From NCBI RefSeq assembly GCF_040183065.1, contig NC_091130.1, forward strand, positions 25,515,859-25,579,858: DNA of 64,000 bases, in the 5' to 3' direction. Made by a program: the position numbers and the translations under genes. Below the pieces are notes generated by a model. It was not told the DNA's origin and did not search any database. It saw only the letters and a program-made list of their open reading frames with translations. The number at the start of each line of letters is the position of its first letter. Positions within the stretch are counted from its first letter, which is position 1. Of this stretch, positions 32,735 to 44,800 are shown piece by piece. The stretch comes from Periplaneta americana. Lineage: Eukaryota; Arthropoda; Insecta; Blattodea; Blattidae.

Positions 32735-32978
32735 TTTGTTACAAGATAGAAGTTTGTCTCTTCAGGCTCTTGTGTACAAAGTGGGCTCCACCAATAAGTA
32801 CAGATGTAATACTGATCCAACAACTAGTGAGAAAACTAATTAAGGTGAGGCATTGTTTTTAACCTTAATTTTGTTCATACCACTTTTTAACAAGTCCTCC
32901 TTTTTTCAGTTATGTCCTCTTATTTTATACTTCATGCCCTCCTATAGAATTTCTTCTCATGGTAACTCTACGTGTACT

Positions 32979-34332
32979 ATATGTGGGTTTCTCTAGGTTC
33001 ATCTATCATTCTGACAAATTGTCCAGCATATAGAAATGTGTTCCATAGTCCTTTCTGTAAGTTGTTCAGTGAACTGTCCAAAGACAGGTTGGGACCTCAT
33101 AAATTACACAATTAAGGCATCACTCATGAGGCAACTAAGCTAGGAGATAAATAGGTAGGGTTGCCAGTTTCTTTAGCCCTTCACTGAATAAATCACTGAC
33201 TAGTAACATATTATTTCATCAATAAGACTTGAGACATATACAAACAATTATTCTTCGTCTAACACATCAAGTGAGATGTACTCCTGATAATATATAATAG
33301 ACGTACATATCAGGCATAACCTCAATCAGAGGTATTTCTATAAGTGTACCTACTAATTTTCCTAGTTACGCTAGGTTTCATCTTTGGTTAGTGATTGAGC
33401 TAACTTTCAATACTAAACAAAGTCTTATTTCTATATAATTGAATTGTATATAGGCCAAATAGGCCTAGCCTATACTGTGCTGAAACTCGAATATTAGGGC
33501 AAACTAGCGCTGAGGTAGTTCTCTTCGTATTCCGCTTATATGCCTTCAATATACGAATCTGTGACAGGTTAGATTTGGTTAGGGAACACATGCATTATAG
33601 GTACTGTCAGTTATTATAGAATTCTAAGCATGTCAATTGTGGTTAAATAAATATTTGTTCTTATTAAAGTGTTGCCAATAATTTTCGGATGACACATGAA
33701 TCTTCCTTTTACTCAAGGTAAAGTGATTAAAAATGAGATTATATAATTAAGAGCTATGCCTCTAAAAATGTTTGTCAGAGTAATATCATGTACAGATACG
33801 GAAATAAAATTTTGAGTACCCTTATTGTACAAGTTTCGCTATCTCCTTAAAAAAAACCCCTATTGTATGAATATTTGAGAACCAAAGTTAGTTTGTTTAC
33901 ATGCCACTATGATGGGTATTTAAACACTAAAAGGTCCTGGGAAAATATTTATGTAAAAAAACTATCACGAATAAGTTTGGAGAAGGCAGTGACATTACGT
34001 ATTATTGAAATATTTAAAAAAAATAATTAATTTTATTAAGTTGGCTATATTAGAATAACAATCGATAATATTCTATTTCCAGATACGAATATGAATTGAT
34101 ATATAGGATGACGGTAGGTCTACCTATAATGCATCTACGCCAAAAAGGAAACGTACCTAAGTAATTCTACATGTCGTAGGCCTAATACACGTTAATGGCT
34201 CCGTGAAAAACAAACTGACGCGGTAATCTGCTCCAGCCATTTTACTGAAACATTGATCTCGCAATATACCATATGGTACTGACGTCTGATTTGTGTTGCA
34301 TTATTTAATTATGAAATAAAACTCAGAGATGG
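32979..34332. other. No feature recognised, apart from one minisatellite unit
   Basis: 1.35 kb of AT-rich sequence. A CAATATACGAATCTGTGACAGG unit-like block near 33546-33567 belongs to the dispersed minisatellite family. No exon with matching splice sites was seen. Confidence 0.45.
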
Positions 34333-34338
34333 TATAAC

Positions 34339-34521
34339 CACAGTCTAGTATATACAGTCACGAAGCTTGAGTTGTTGAGGGTACTAGGAACAACAGACTA
34401 CGCCGGTACTATTTTGCATTGTTTGCGAAGAGGCGATAGTAGCGACCCTAGCGGTTAGCAACTATCTATGGATGCATATTCTCTACGTATTGACCTTCGT
34501 GACTGTATATACTAGACTGTG
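34339..34521. mobile_element. Short hAT-like MITE, family X, full copy
   Basis: The ends CACAGTCTAGTATATACAGT and the inverted match at 34498-34521 are flanked by GTATAAC on both sides (34332-34338 and 34522-34528). Relatives form the ends of the element at 42235-43589 and the copy at 54836-55013. Confidence 0.82.
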
Positions 34522-34522
34522 G

Positions 34523-35881
34523 TATAACTTTACAAAAATATAGGCTAGATCTAACTTACCATATCTTAAAAAATAAATAGGCTATACAAGTTTTCGTACG
34601 ATCGAGAATCACCGACAGATTAGCTTTGGTTTGTTTAGGCTTTTGTTATGCCTTGCACATGTATGTTTTTTTGGTAGATCGACAGAAAACGAAGTTTTCG
34701 TGAAGTCGAGGGTCAGTGTCAGGTTAGGTTTGGCTTGTTCAGAACTTTAGTATGTCTTGCATATAGGCTTTTTTGTACTAGGAACCCTAGACCAAAGAAA
34801 GGAGAGCTTTCCTGCGTAGCGCAACATCATGATGGTACCAATGGACTAAGTGATCACTGCGTATGAAAATGTCGGAGAAAATCGATTGGGTATATATTAA
34901 ACGAAGGTGTTTGGGCCGGATGTGGGTTTATAGCTTTCGCAGTGACCACATCGTATCTCTAGAGTAATGTAATACAATTGTGAAGTTATTTTCAATTGTT
35001 TAAATACATTTTTTTCTCCCATGATGGCGAGATCAAAGTCTAATGGCTATTTTGAACTTTTGTAGTTATTTCTGGTCAACTAATTAGTGATATGAAGTAA
35101 TTCTTAAATGAAAGTGAGATGAAAAAAGTTTGGCCTACTTGACGATCACCTGTTCGCTAGTATCTTTACATAAATAATAAAAAGTCACAATATAGAATGA
35201 TAGTAGCAATCGCGAAATAGGCCTACTGTCAGCTGAATATAGACTATGTGTTCATCAGATATTTCAAAACAAAGGCTTAGGCAAATATTTTCATTAATTG
35301 GGTGGAAATTACGTAAAATCATTAAACGTAATTTTTATCATCAAATTGTTTACGATTAATATCAACTGACATTTTTATAATTGACAGCACGTTGAGTGTT
35401 AGAACTTCATGCACAAGATTAACAATTTTAATAACACTGAATTAGATCAAATATTCCCTATGTACTAAATTTTACCACTATAATGTAATATGTATTTTAA
35501 TCGAATTGCAGGCAATTCTGTTTTACAACACCACTGATTACAATATGTGCAAAACAGTCCACAATTAATAACGCATATCGGGCATTCGAAACTAATTCTT
35601 ACAAAACTATCTTGAAAAAGAGGAAAGAATAAAGTGCTCAAATGCAACTGTCACGCAATTTCTACATAATAACAAATTACACTTTGATAGGGAGAGTGAC
35701 ACTAATTGAAAACTTTTCCATTTTCTTACCATGACTTACACATGTCACATACTGTAGTTATTTACCATACTTCTACGTAATGAGAGTAAGATTTCAAGAG
35801 TAGCTATATTACTGAACATTATATTAAATCAAGATTAAAAGAACTCGTGAGAGAATGAAACGCCATTCCCTGACCACCAAC
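34523..35881. other. Intergenic or intron 1 of the DCAF11-like gene; no second exon seen
   Basis: It contains minisatellite-related GGTTTGTTTAGG units near 34605-34790. I looked on the minus strand for a second DCAF11 exon and did not find one. Confidence 0.4.
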
Positions 35882-35994
35882 CTTCTTATGAGATATTGCA
35901 AGATGGTAGCTAAGTCAGAATCTTGATCAGAACTATCATCAGACCGTGATCGCGAATCACTATCGTCCATTCTTCTTGAAGTAGAGGTTCCCAT
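35882..35994 (-). CDS. DCAF11: Putative first coding exon of DCAF11 (CUL4-DDB1 substrate receptor)
   Basis: On the minus strand an ATG at 35994-35992 opens MGTSTSRRMDD, then a serine/aspartate-rich acidic stretch, then DLATILQYLIR, ending with AG before a GT donor (GTTGGTG). Known DCAF11 proteins start with MGSxxS, have an acidic low-complexity stretch, and then a DLxxxLxYLxRRGQV helix, with an exon boundary at or near the RR. DCAF11 is a WD40 protein that recruits substrates to the CUL4-DDB1 ubiquitin ligase. The exon ends in phase 2, so the next exon should start with a base completing arginine and then GQV. That exon was not found in the window. The donor has T at +3 and is not ideal. A chance ORF is possible; homology of about 30 residues is the only evidence. 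Confidence 0.5.
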
Positions 35995-37914
35995 ACAGAT
36001 GGAAATATTGAACACTTTATAGAAATTTAAAATCACTTTTGGAATGCAACAAACTACACTCGTTACGTAAAACACAACCTCTCTCAGAACAAGGTAACTC
36101 ACGAGCGACTCATGAGTATGCGTTTCCAAACAAAAATAAACAGCTGTACTCAAGCAAGAGTGGTTTTGTAGGTTCGTTTACAAATTCAATAAGGTCGCTT
36201 TACATGTCAGAGTGGTTGTAAAGCAACAATTTGAACTATAATCTTTGCTCTTCGTAGAAATAATAAGAGAAAAGCACATGTCATGTGTTAAAGTGCATTT
36301 ACACGCTATATGCCTTGCAGAAACTAACCATTGATTTAAAAACTTCTACAAATTTTAAGGTTGAAATGTTATACTGTGGAGGTATTTTCACACATTAAAC
36401 ATATAAATTCGTCACGCTATTTATGGAAGGCTCTTCCATTGCACTCACACGTAATGCAAACATACACAGCAATTGCATATGCCGTAATCTGTACTCAATC
36501 CAGTCCACAGGAAATAATTCAGTCTTTGGCTGATAGTCTGTGACGTATGAAAATAGCTCCATACTTCATACCTCTTTGCTTTCCCCCAAGCATAAATTTC
36601 ATAATATTTCATCACATTATGCATTATGATAATGTCCTTGAATTGAGAATAACTAGCACGCATCCACAACGTGCGTGCATTGTGACGTTATCCTTGAGAT
36701 AAGTCGAACGTCAACAGAATTGCATCTACATTGTGTAATTCAAGAATAGAACAAACCGGAAGTGTCGCAGAACACAAGATCCTTCATGCTGATTTGTCAA
36801 CTTGTGGCGCTATATTTAAAATTGGTTAATAAAATTTGTTTGCTTTAATGTAGAACGCATTACGTTTGCCACACGAACGAAAAAATTAAATAGAAACTGT
36901 AGCGTCATTTGGGCTGAGAAAGCGTAGGTGCTAACTACTATAAAAATGTGCTCACTGTACTTATAGTAGTATTAAAATATATTTCAATAAACGTCTATAA
37001 TGTTATTATCTGAAATCTACAGAGAACATGATTTATACATTTCAATTCTGAAGAGATGAGACGCACTGCCAGTCATGCTCAGTTACTAATCTGAAGATAG
37101 TTACTCGTTGTTCTTGGAGAATTGGGAATCAAATGTTTATCTTTTTTTTTTTGCACGATCGTGATTTTTGTTGTATTTGCAGCTATTGTTGTTAGGCCTT
37201 GAAAGTTAGAATCCCCACACAGAAACTTGTAGCTAGGGAAACCATTCTTCATAACATAAAACTATACTGAAATAGACCCATTACAGTGCAGTTGTTACTT
37301 AGTTACCATTAAAGTATAGTTTTGTGAAGACTTTGGAATAATATTGCTCTAAATTTTCAATGCAAAATATAGACTATTGTATTTGCAATTTAAAAAATAT
37401 GATCGTACAAAAAATATTGTACAATACATGTTTGTGAAGTGCATTACAAAATCTCTGAAACTGAAATTTTGTACGAGTAAAAAGCACTTTCCAACATCGT
37501 ATCGTAATATAATTTAAACTTCGCACCAAGACTTATTTTCACTATTTTGTTATTATTATTTAATATCGTACGTTTATAATTTAGCTGTATTAATAATTTT
37601 GCTGAATAATACGAAATTACAGACTGAAATCTTTGTTGGATCCTGTGTTTTTTTGTGTTTTCTAAAAGTCTGCATTTTCACTTCCTTTCAGTCTACAATG
37701 CGAAGGTGTTCATTGTAAAGCTACTATTTTCGTCAATTTTTATAGAAACTTAATTTGGTATACATTTCTCTCTCTAGACGACATTAAGATATATGGATCA
37801 TATGCGAGACTAAGAGGAAGGCAGAAAATAGGAAAGATTGGAGAATGCTGGGTTTGCAGTGAAAGACCTGCCCTAGGACAGAACATTCATGTATGTAAAC
37901 ATGGCGTTTCCCAG
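35995..37914. other. Intergenic sequence upstream of the DCAF11-like exon; nothing else recognised
   Basis: It should contain the promoter and 5' UTR of the DCAF11-like gene on the minus strand. TATAAA-like sequence lies close to the ATG (about 36016-36022) but too near to be judged. No repeat ends were identified. Confidence 0.4.
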
Positions 37915-38340
37915 GAATAAATTTTAGGTTCTGTTTTTAGTTATTTATATTAATGATTTACCTCGATCATAAATAACTTATCCCAGATAATCATATTTGC
38001 GGATGATGCAAGTATGATTATCTCAAGTAAACAATAAGATCACTTTATAAATACTTCTAATACAACATTAAATCTATGAATGATTTGTTCAGGGCAAATA
38101 AACTAGTATTTAATGTTGACGAAACCAGTATAATCAAATTTAGTAAGATAATATTGCTCAAATTTTCTATAATATTGGATTAAATGGAATTGATTTCAAA
38201 GCATCTATAAGCACAAAGTTTCTTGGCTTGGAATTGGATAAACTTTTGAAATGAAAATACACATAGAATATTATATTACTCCTAAATTAAGCTCTTTCTG
38301 TCACGCAGTAAGATCATTATCTTTTAACCAGTGATATGAC
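37915..38340 (+). pseudogene. LINE reverse transcriptase palm fragment (FADD), decayed
   Basis: GSVFSYLYINDLPR is followed, after a frame change, by IIIFADDASMIISS, the catalytic FADD box. Then come NKLVFNVDETSIIKF and KFLGLELD. Stops and frameshifts interrupt throughout. It overlaps in domain coverage with the separate LINE fragment that starts at 38623, so the two are different copies. Confidence 0.75.
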
Positions 38341-38367
38341 TATATATATATATATGTATAATATATA

Positions 38368-38622
38368 AAGGTAAAGGGTAAAGGTAAAGGTATCCCCATA
38401 ACATGCCATGAAGGCACTTGGGGGCATGGAGGTAGAGCCCCATGCTTTCCATGACCTCGGCATTAGAATGAGGTGGTGTGGTCGGCACCACGCTCTGACC
38501 ACCTTTTACCCCCGGGAAAGACCCGGTACTCAATTTTATAGGAGGCTGAGTGAACCTCGGGGCCGTTCTGAAAGTTTGGCAACGAGAAAAAATCCTGTCA
38601 CCACCTGGGATCGAACCCCGGA
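38368..38622 (-). mobile_element. S1 SINE, 5'-truncated
   Basis: The body is colinear with 17300-17596 on the minus strand. The tRNA head is cut in the T-arm (CCGGGGTTCGATCCCAGG remains, box A is lost). (AT)n and GGTAAA repeats lie at the 3' side. It separates two LINE fragments. Confidence 0.9.
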
Positions 38623-39771
38623 ATAGACAAATCAATGATGAAACGCCGCCTTACAAAACGATCTTAATGCTATTGAAACCTGGATGATAGAAAATAAAAT
38701 GAAAATCAATGTCAGCAAAAATAAGTCAATATCCTTCTGTAGAACGCATAAAGAAATTTGTCTCGGATATCAGCTGAATGGTACATCGATGCCACAAGTG
38801 AACACTTGTAAATACCTAGGTATATATTTAAGTAACAAACTGGGTTGGGAGGAATAAGTCACTAATACCACAAGGAAAGCCTGGAAAGCACTACATTTCT
38901 CTATGCGTATTCTGAAGAAATCTAACCGAAAGTCAAAAGAATTAGCGTACAAAACCCTTGTTCGCCCAATTATGGAATATGGAGCAATAGGTTGGGATCC
39001 GTATAGACAAAACCAAATCGATTCAATAGAAAAGGTCCAACGCTAGGCAGCAAAATGTCAAAATGGGGAAGGGACATGGTGAGGAGATAGTAAAAGACTT
39101 AGGGTGGGAACTTCTCAAATCAAGGCGACGAAAAACCAGACTCACCGCACTGTTCAAGACACAAATGGGGCACAAAGCATGGACCGATATCAATGCTAGA
39201 TTAGCAACACCATCATACTTAGGAAGGGCTGATCATATTAGGAAGTTCAAATGTAGAAAACTAAGAACGGATGTGGCAAAATTTTCCTTTGTTAACCGCA
39301 CAATAGTAGACTGGAACAGCTTACCTGCGGCAACCTTTCAGGGTGGTCCTCTTAAAATCAATACATTTAAGGAAAGGTTGAGAAGATTAGACTGAAAATG
39401 TAATTGGAGGTGTAGTGCAATTATTTAAGTTGTGTCATGTAATTAATTGGGTTCGTATATAATTAATTATGTTATGTAATTAATCAAGATGATATATAAT
39501 TAATTAAGGTTATATGTAATTACTTAAATTGGGTGAAATAAAACTACTAATAAGTTAGTCTTACTTTTGCTTATCGTAGGCGTTATTATAGAATAGTTTT
39601 TATTTATAGTCCTAGGTTTATTGAATCTACTATTTATAGATTTACGTTTATTTTATTTTATTTCATTTACGTTTATTATATTTTATTTCATGTAATTGTA
39701 ATTATTGTATATTATATATCACTGCCACCGGGTGTATACCCAATTGTAGTGTTAATAAATACATACATTAG
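38623..39771 (+). pseudogene. LINE: RT C-terminal part and 3' UTR, two stops and one frameshift
   Basis: LQNDLNAIETWMIENKMKIN continues through CKYLGIYLSNKLGW to YKTLVRPIMEYGAIGWDPY, the standard order after the FADD box. Stops follow GWEE and VQR, then the frame shifts into the 110-codon ORF at 39063-39395, with DWNSLPAATFQG near its end. The 3' UTR is AT-rich and ends in AATAAATACATACATTA at 39755-39771, after a TGCCACCGGGTGTATACCCA block. Confidence 0.85.
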
Positions 39772-39775
39772 TAGC

Positions 39776-40340
39776 TATTCTATCAATAGTCTCTAAACAC
39801 ACACTTTCATCTCAAACAGCAGAAATAACTAAAATGCTCTCTCAATTAATATCACTCAATAAAAGAATTGTATTCCAATGGATACCATCCCATTGTGGAA
39901 TCCTGGGAAACGAGAATGCGGATGCTTTAGCAAAGAAGGGCAGCACTGCTACTTACAGACCTGTTACTAAATCTATGTATTACTCTGTGAAAAGATTTAT
40001 TAAATCTACATACTTAGACTTCAACAAACAAAATTTGATAACACAATCCCATGGGAAAAAATGGAACTCTCTGCATCAAAATCCACAGTTAATTCCCGAT
40101 TTATCACGAAAATCGTCTGTAGCTGCATTTAGATTGGCAACAGGCCATGATTGTTTGGCCAAACACCTGCATAGAATTGGAATATATCAGTCCCCTAACT
40201 GCCCATTGTGCAACTCAAACCAAGAAATGGATTCGGAACACCTCAAAATCTGTGCTTCAGTGGCTGGTCATGATAATATCTTCGAAAAATATTGGAGTGC
40301 AAGAGGTCAAATGACTTTATTGTCAAACGCCTGGCATTAG
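39776..40340 (+). pseudogene. LINE RNase H and C-terminal zinc knuckle fragment
   Basis: The ORF reads FQWIPSHCGILGNENADALA, the last part of an RNase H domain with H and the final catalytic D. A helical linker and CPLCNSNQEMDSEHLKIC, a CxxC...H...C knuckle, follow, with a stop at 40338-40340. The sequence is open from 39776, so it is 5'-truncated rather than scrambled. RNase H places it in the I/R1/Jockey-related LINE group. It may be the continuation of an element into which the previous LINE inserted. Confidence 0.85.
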
Positions 40341-40863
40341 AAAACACCAACATTAGTATGAACATCCTTAAAATGTCATATATTATATACTTTCATTCCA
40401 TGATGAAATATGGATTAATATTCTGAATTAATTCAACTGATGCTGAACATATTTTTGTTTTACAAAAGAAATCCCTAAGAATAATGACAGGGATGCATAA
40501 AAGGACATCGTGTAAAAAGATTGTTCCAGATTTAGAAATCTTGTGAGTACATTCTTTCCCTAATGATGTTTTGTAGTAAAAGTCAAGATACAATCAGCAT
40601 TAATCAAGACACTTATAATTTTAATATAAAACAACAAAGCTGATCTCCATCTACCTTCTGTTAATCTCAGTTGTTATAAAAGGAGTCCACTATTCATGCA
40701 TTACAGTCTTCAATACACTGCCTAATTATCTAAAAGCTTTCAAGGACAAAGAGGAAACGTTTAATAAAATTTCTCCATATTCATACCTTCTACTCAAATG
40801 ATGAACTGTTTATGCTTGTAAACTTAATTAGTCTACTTACAATAGTACATCATGCAACGAGCC
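40341..40863. other. No feature recognised
   Basis: Probable LINE-derived AT-rich sequence. Near 40470-40510 LQKKSLRIMTGMHKRTSC-like sequence suggests another RT trace. Confidence 0.4.
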
Positions 40864-40954
40864 TATAATGGTAGTAATTAAGACGCGAGTATGTTTATGA
40901 AACGAGCGCGAGTTTCATAATTTTCATACGAGCGTCTTAATTACCATTATAGGC
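40861..40954. repeat. 94-bp hairpin
   Basis: GCCTATAATGG...GTCTTAATTACCATTATAGGC forms a nearly complete palindrome, with an inner one around GAAACGAGCGCGAGTTTC. Confidence 0.8.
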
Positions 40955-40970
40955 AAGTTTCATACGATTT

Positions 40971-41502
40971 TTTATGCTCGACCATATTTCTAACTTGAAA
41001 TTATTCATAAGTATTTATGTTGTTCTTATCTGACTAGGGAGCGGAACTGACCTTGTGCAATATCTCGTAAATTGTGAGATGTGCGCAGACGCGAAAGTAT
41101 TGACTTTTTCCGAGAAACAAATGTCATTGACCTTGATATAATCTAGAGAGTAAAATAAACTTTAATCTTGATATAACCTTGAAATTGATTTAGACATTGA
41201 AAAACGAGATGACAAATTGAATGTATTTGAATATTATTTACAATTAACGCTAATTATTATAGTAACAGAACATAACCTTCTGCGACAGTGTTGGATTTCC
41301 AGCCTCCATGACGTTTCACTAGTTGTCTTTCGATTGCATATCTGAGAATAATCGATACTTGCGCTTTCATATTGCTACAATGGTGTTTTCTGATTGGTGG
41401 AACACCTGAACTTTAATGAATAGGTGTACTTTAATGAGGTCCATTAAAGGGCTGCTACCAGGTGTATAATTACTACATTTCGGCATGGTCGAGCATAAAG
41501 TA
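40971..41502. mobile_element. Candidate MITE with TATGCTCGACCAT ends
   Basis: TTTATGCTCGACCATATTTC at the left is matched inverted near 41483-41501 (CATGGTCGAGCATAAA). The interior is not coding. The target duplication could not be fixed. It lies just downstream of the OCIAD1 stop codon. Confidence 0.55.
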
Positions 41503-41733
41503 TTATATATTTTTGTATAGTTTTTTACTTACTCCACATCTTAAAGCATCTTAAAGTAAATGGAAAGGAAAGGTTAATTGAATTAAAATCCATTAATTTC
41601 AATTGACATATATATTTGCTTCTACACAATATTGTAGACTAAAAGGCAGATTTAAAAAAAGTGTCTAGTACAAAGCCAGTCTTATTCCTGAAGACACAAT
41701 AACCCAAGCTGCTATCTTCATATGCAATGCTAC

Positions 41734-41863
41734 CTACTTCTCCCACACATCGCCATATCTGTTCTTTTCCTGGTTCCACGTCGGTGGAGGACTTGGTGTT
41801 GAGTCTGGAGGAGGTCCTCTTGGATGGACAGCAGTTGGAATATCTTCAGGGGTAGTAATACCT
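41734..41863 (-). CDS. OCIAD1: OCIAD1 exon 6 and stop codon
   Basis: Acceptor TTGTTACAG. It encodes GITTPEDIPTAVHPRGPPPD, a proline-rich segment, and the family C-terminus NKYGDxW as NRYGDVWEK, followed by TAG at 41736-41734. Confidence 0.95.
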
Positions 41864-44800
41864 CTGTAACAAAAGATTCACTTGACTTGCTTGGTTTTGG
41901 GTCATTGTCTTACTTAAGTAATATTGAACAGGACCAATGTTAGTGCAATCTTTTATATGATCTCAGCCAGAATACAGAATTTATATCAAAATTAGTTTAT
42001 AGAATGCAGTTATCTAATTTCTAACAATTTACCTTACTTACTTACTTACAAATGGCTTTCAGAGAACCCGGAGGTTCATTGCCACTCTCACATAAGCGCA
42101 TTATCGGTCCCTATCCTGAGCAGATTAATCCTACAATCATATCCCACTTCCCTTAAATCCTTTTTAATATTATCCTCCCATCTAAATCTCGCCCTCCCCA
42201 AAGGTCTTTTTTCCTCCGACCTCCCAACTAATACCACAGTCTAGTATATACAGTACTTACTAAATATGCAAACATAGACAGTTGAAATATGCATCCATAG
42301 ATAGTTGCTCACCACCAGGATCGCTACTATCGCCTCATCACAGATTCTTTCCCTAGCAGACCATAAAATGTATTGTACTTTCGATATAGTGTTCTTTTGA
42401 AAAAATTAACACCTTCCTTCCACTATTGAAATATATAAGGTTTATATATTATTTTCATAAAATATATATTATATTCTATAAACTCACCTTCCTGGATCTT
42501 TCAGAAGAAGGATAACTCTAACCCATTTTTCTTACAATTTATAGTACTACAAACGTCTTCTTGTCCCATATTATTATTCAAATTATTGTATTTTAGCCAT
42601 TTACATTTATTACAACCGATAACGAACATTTCACAGTTTACATAGCTTTTAACAAAAATGCGAAATACGGCACAGTCAATGCTTTTTGGATCTAGACCAG
42701 GCCGTAATGGTTGTTCGGGTTTTCTATTTCAGTGTATGGAGCTCAGTGAAATATTATATTATAACTTTATTGCTTATCATTGCTAAGCTTTATTTAGTGT
42801 AATGTGTCCATAAGTTCCGTTTACTTCTTGTTGCATAATATGTTGCAGAAATAATTACGAAACTGTGTTATTTTAATGTGAAGAGAATTTTACATGTTAA
42901 CATAATCTGTTCGCGTCAACATTTCAAGTTTAGAATGGAAGCTATTTTGAGGTTTAATAAAAAAGAATTTATATTGTGATTTAAATTTAGCACATCTACC
43001 TTCCTTAATTGCAGACAGAAAATTTACCATACCACTCCTATGAAATTAGTGTACATACAATTGTGTTACTTGGTTTCTTAAGTAGTAGATAAATACAATA
43101 ATTCATTACTCAATTGTAGTACTAAAATACAGACAAATTGAATGTCCGAGGCATCATACATGACATTATGCTTAATTACAATGTATGATTACGAATTTAG
43201 GAATATAAGTTAAATATAGTAAACATACCTATAATTTTCATATGAATGGCAAGGCATTGGAGATCACTAAATTTAGATAGAAAGGGGCAACTGGTACAGT
43301 AAACATAACCTATAATTTCAACATATCTAAATATCCGTGCAGTGCAAATGAAAATTATTGAATCGTGCATAAATGAATGTACAAGAATTTCGCAATATTT
43401 AATCGAAATAAAGGCAGGTATTACACATACGAACAATGTTACATGGTCTGCCTTACGGCCTGTATTAGATCACGATGGCTGTGGCACAGTCTATTGTTCC
43501 TAGTACTCACAGTGCTCCAAGTGGCTAGCAACTATCACGAGATTAGCAAAAAATCATCCCAAGCTTCGTGAATGTATATAGTAGACAGTACTAATACTCT
43601 ATATGCATTTTTAGATTCACCAATATGTGCTACATATCCTGCCCATCTCAAATATTTGGATTTAATGTTCCTAATTATGTCATGTAAAGAATACAATGCA
43701 TGCAGTTCTGCGCTGTGTAACTTTCATCATTCTCCTGCAACTTCATCCCTCTTGACTCCATATAATTTCCTAAGCACTTTATTCTCGAACACCCTTAGCC
43801 TCTGTTTCTCTCTCACAACCAAGTTGTTCTCTGCTGTTTTATCGAAATGGATTATACTTTTTCATGAGTTTCACAACTATGCATTGAGATTGAAGAGTAT
43901 CTGCTCTTCGAAACCATGCAACTGACTACTGCAATTAAAATTTCATTTTGTCAATAGAAACTTACATAGAGAGAAAGACATAGTTCTCTTATGAAGTTTT
44001 ATTGATTGTTACACACTACTTTCTTTCTTGTCTAACAGTGAAGGGTGATTCAAACTCTAATGTTTTTTAAGACACATTTACAATGACAGAAACAGTCTTT
44101 CACATGAATTTTTGTAATTCTCAAACATACCGGAACGGCTTTGTTTTCTTCTGTTCATATTCCTCCCTGTTCTTTCTGCGCAGTTCCTCGTATGTTGCTG
44201 ATCTGTGCTGAGTTCCTGGTGGAAGGCTGCTATCTTCTTCAAATGAGGGAGCTGCAATAGAATAAGAGAGTTGGTGAATGCAATCCATTCACTACAAAAG
44301 GTCTTTAAGGCACTTATCCACCCTTGGGAGAAACATTTGCAGTTTTTATCGAATTTTTAAAAGCTCTTTTCTCCCTGATTACTTGACACAACATTGAGGA
44401 CTTTCACACAAAATAAACCCCTCAAATATTTTTGGGGGACAATTTTTGAAAGTGAAAGCTGAAATTTGTTGGTTTTAGTCCTTGGCTCATAGATTTTTGT
44501 TAGAACAAAATTTCTTTCACCGTCTTACTCCTAAAAGAACACAGAATATGCTGTGAAAACAGTTTTTTCTTTCTTATCCCATTAAAGAAAAATGTCATTT
44601 TACGTTTTGAAAATTTCAAACACAAAAATAAAAAAATTAAAATCTTATGGCCAGTTTTTCCAAGTAATGTTTAATTTGGCTTAACAAATGTTAAATTAAC
44701 AGCTGGTTTATTTTTAACGTTTTGTTAAGATATTTTCCATTTTTCCAACATAATTTTGTTTAAAATAACCAACACTTAACTTTAACTGTCGTTAATACTA

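Larger units (their letters stand above)
31352..32970 (+). mobile_element. hAT element with nested LINE and SINE
   Basis: The ends TAGGGTTACCAT and inverted TAGAGTTACCAT are flanked by CGTATACT (31344-31351) and CGTGTACT (32971-32978), 7 of 8 bases equal. Both ends also carry GGAGGACAT / AGGACATAA motifs in inverted positions. A transposase C-terminus is present at 32178-32734. The nested LINE tail is at 31545-32045 and an S1 SINE at 32281-32570. Confidence 0.88.

Noticed and set aside
34605..34790. Second DCAF11 exon
   Set aside because: No open frame with matching phase and no WD40 or GQV-type sequence on the minus strand; it is minisatellite-related.
35824..36153. The full 109-codon ORF as one protein
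   Set aside because: The part before MGTSTSRR is not conserved and the part after YLIRR follows a splice donor; only the middle is proposed as an exon.
39063..39395. Independent 110-codon gene
   Set aside because: It is the frameshifted continuation of the LINE RT ORF that starts upstream, with LINE-typical DWNSLP near its end.
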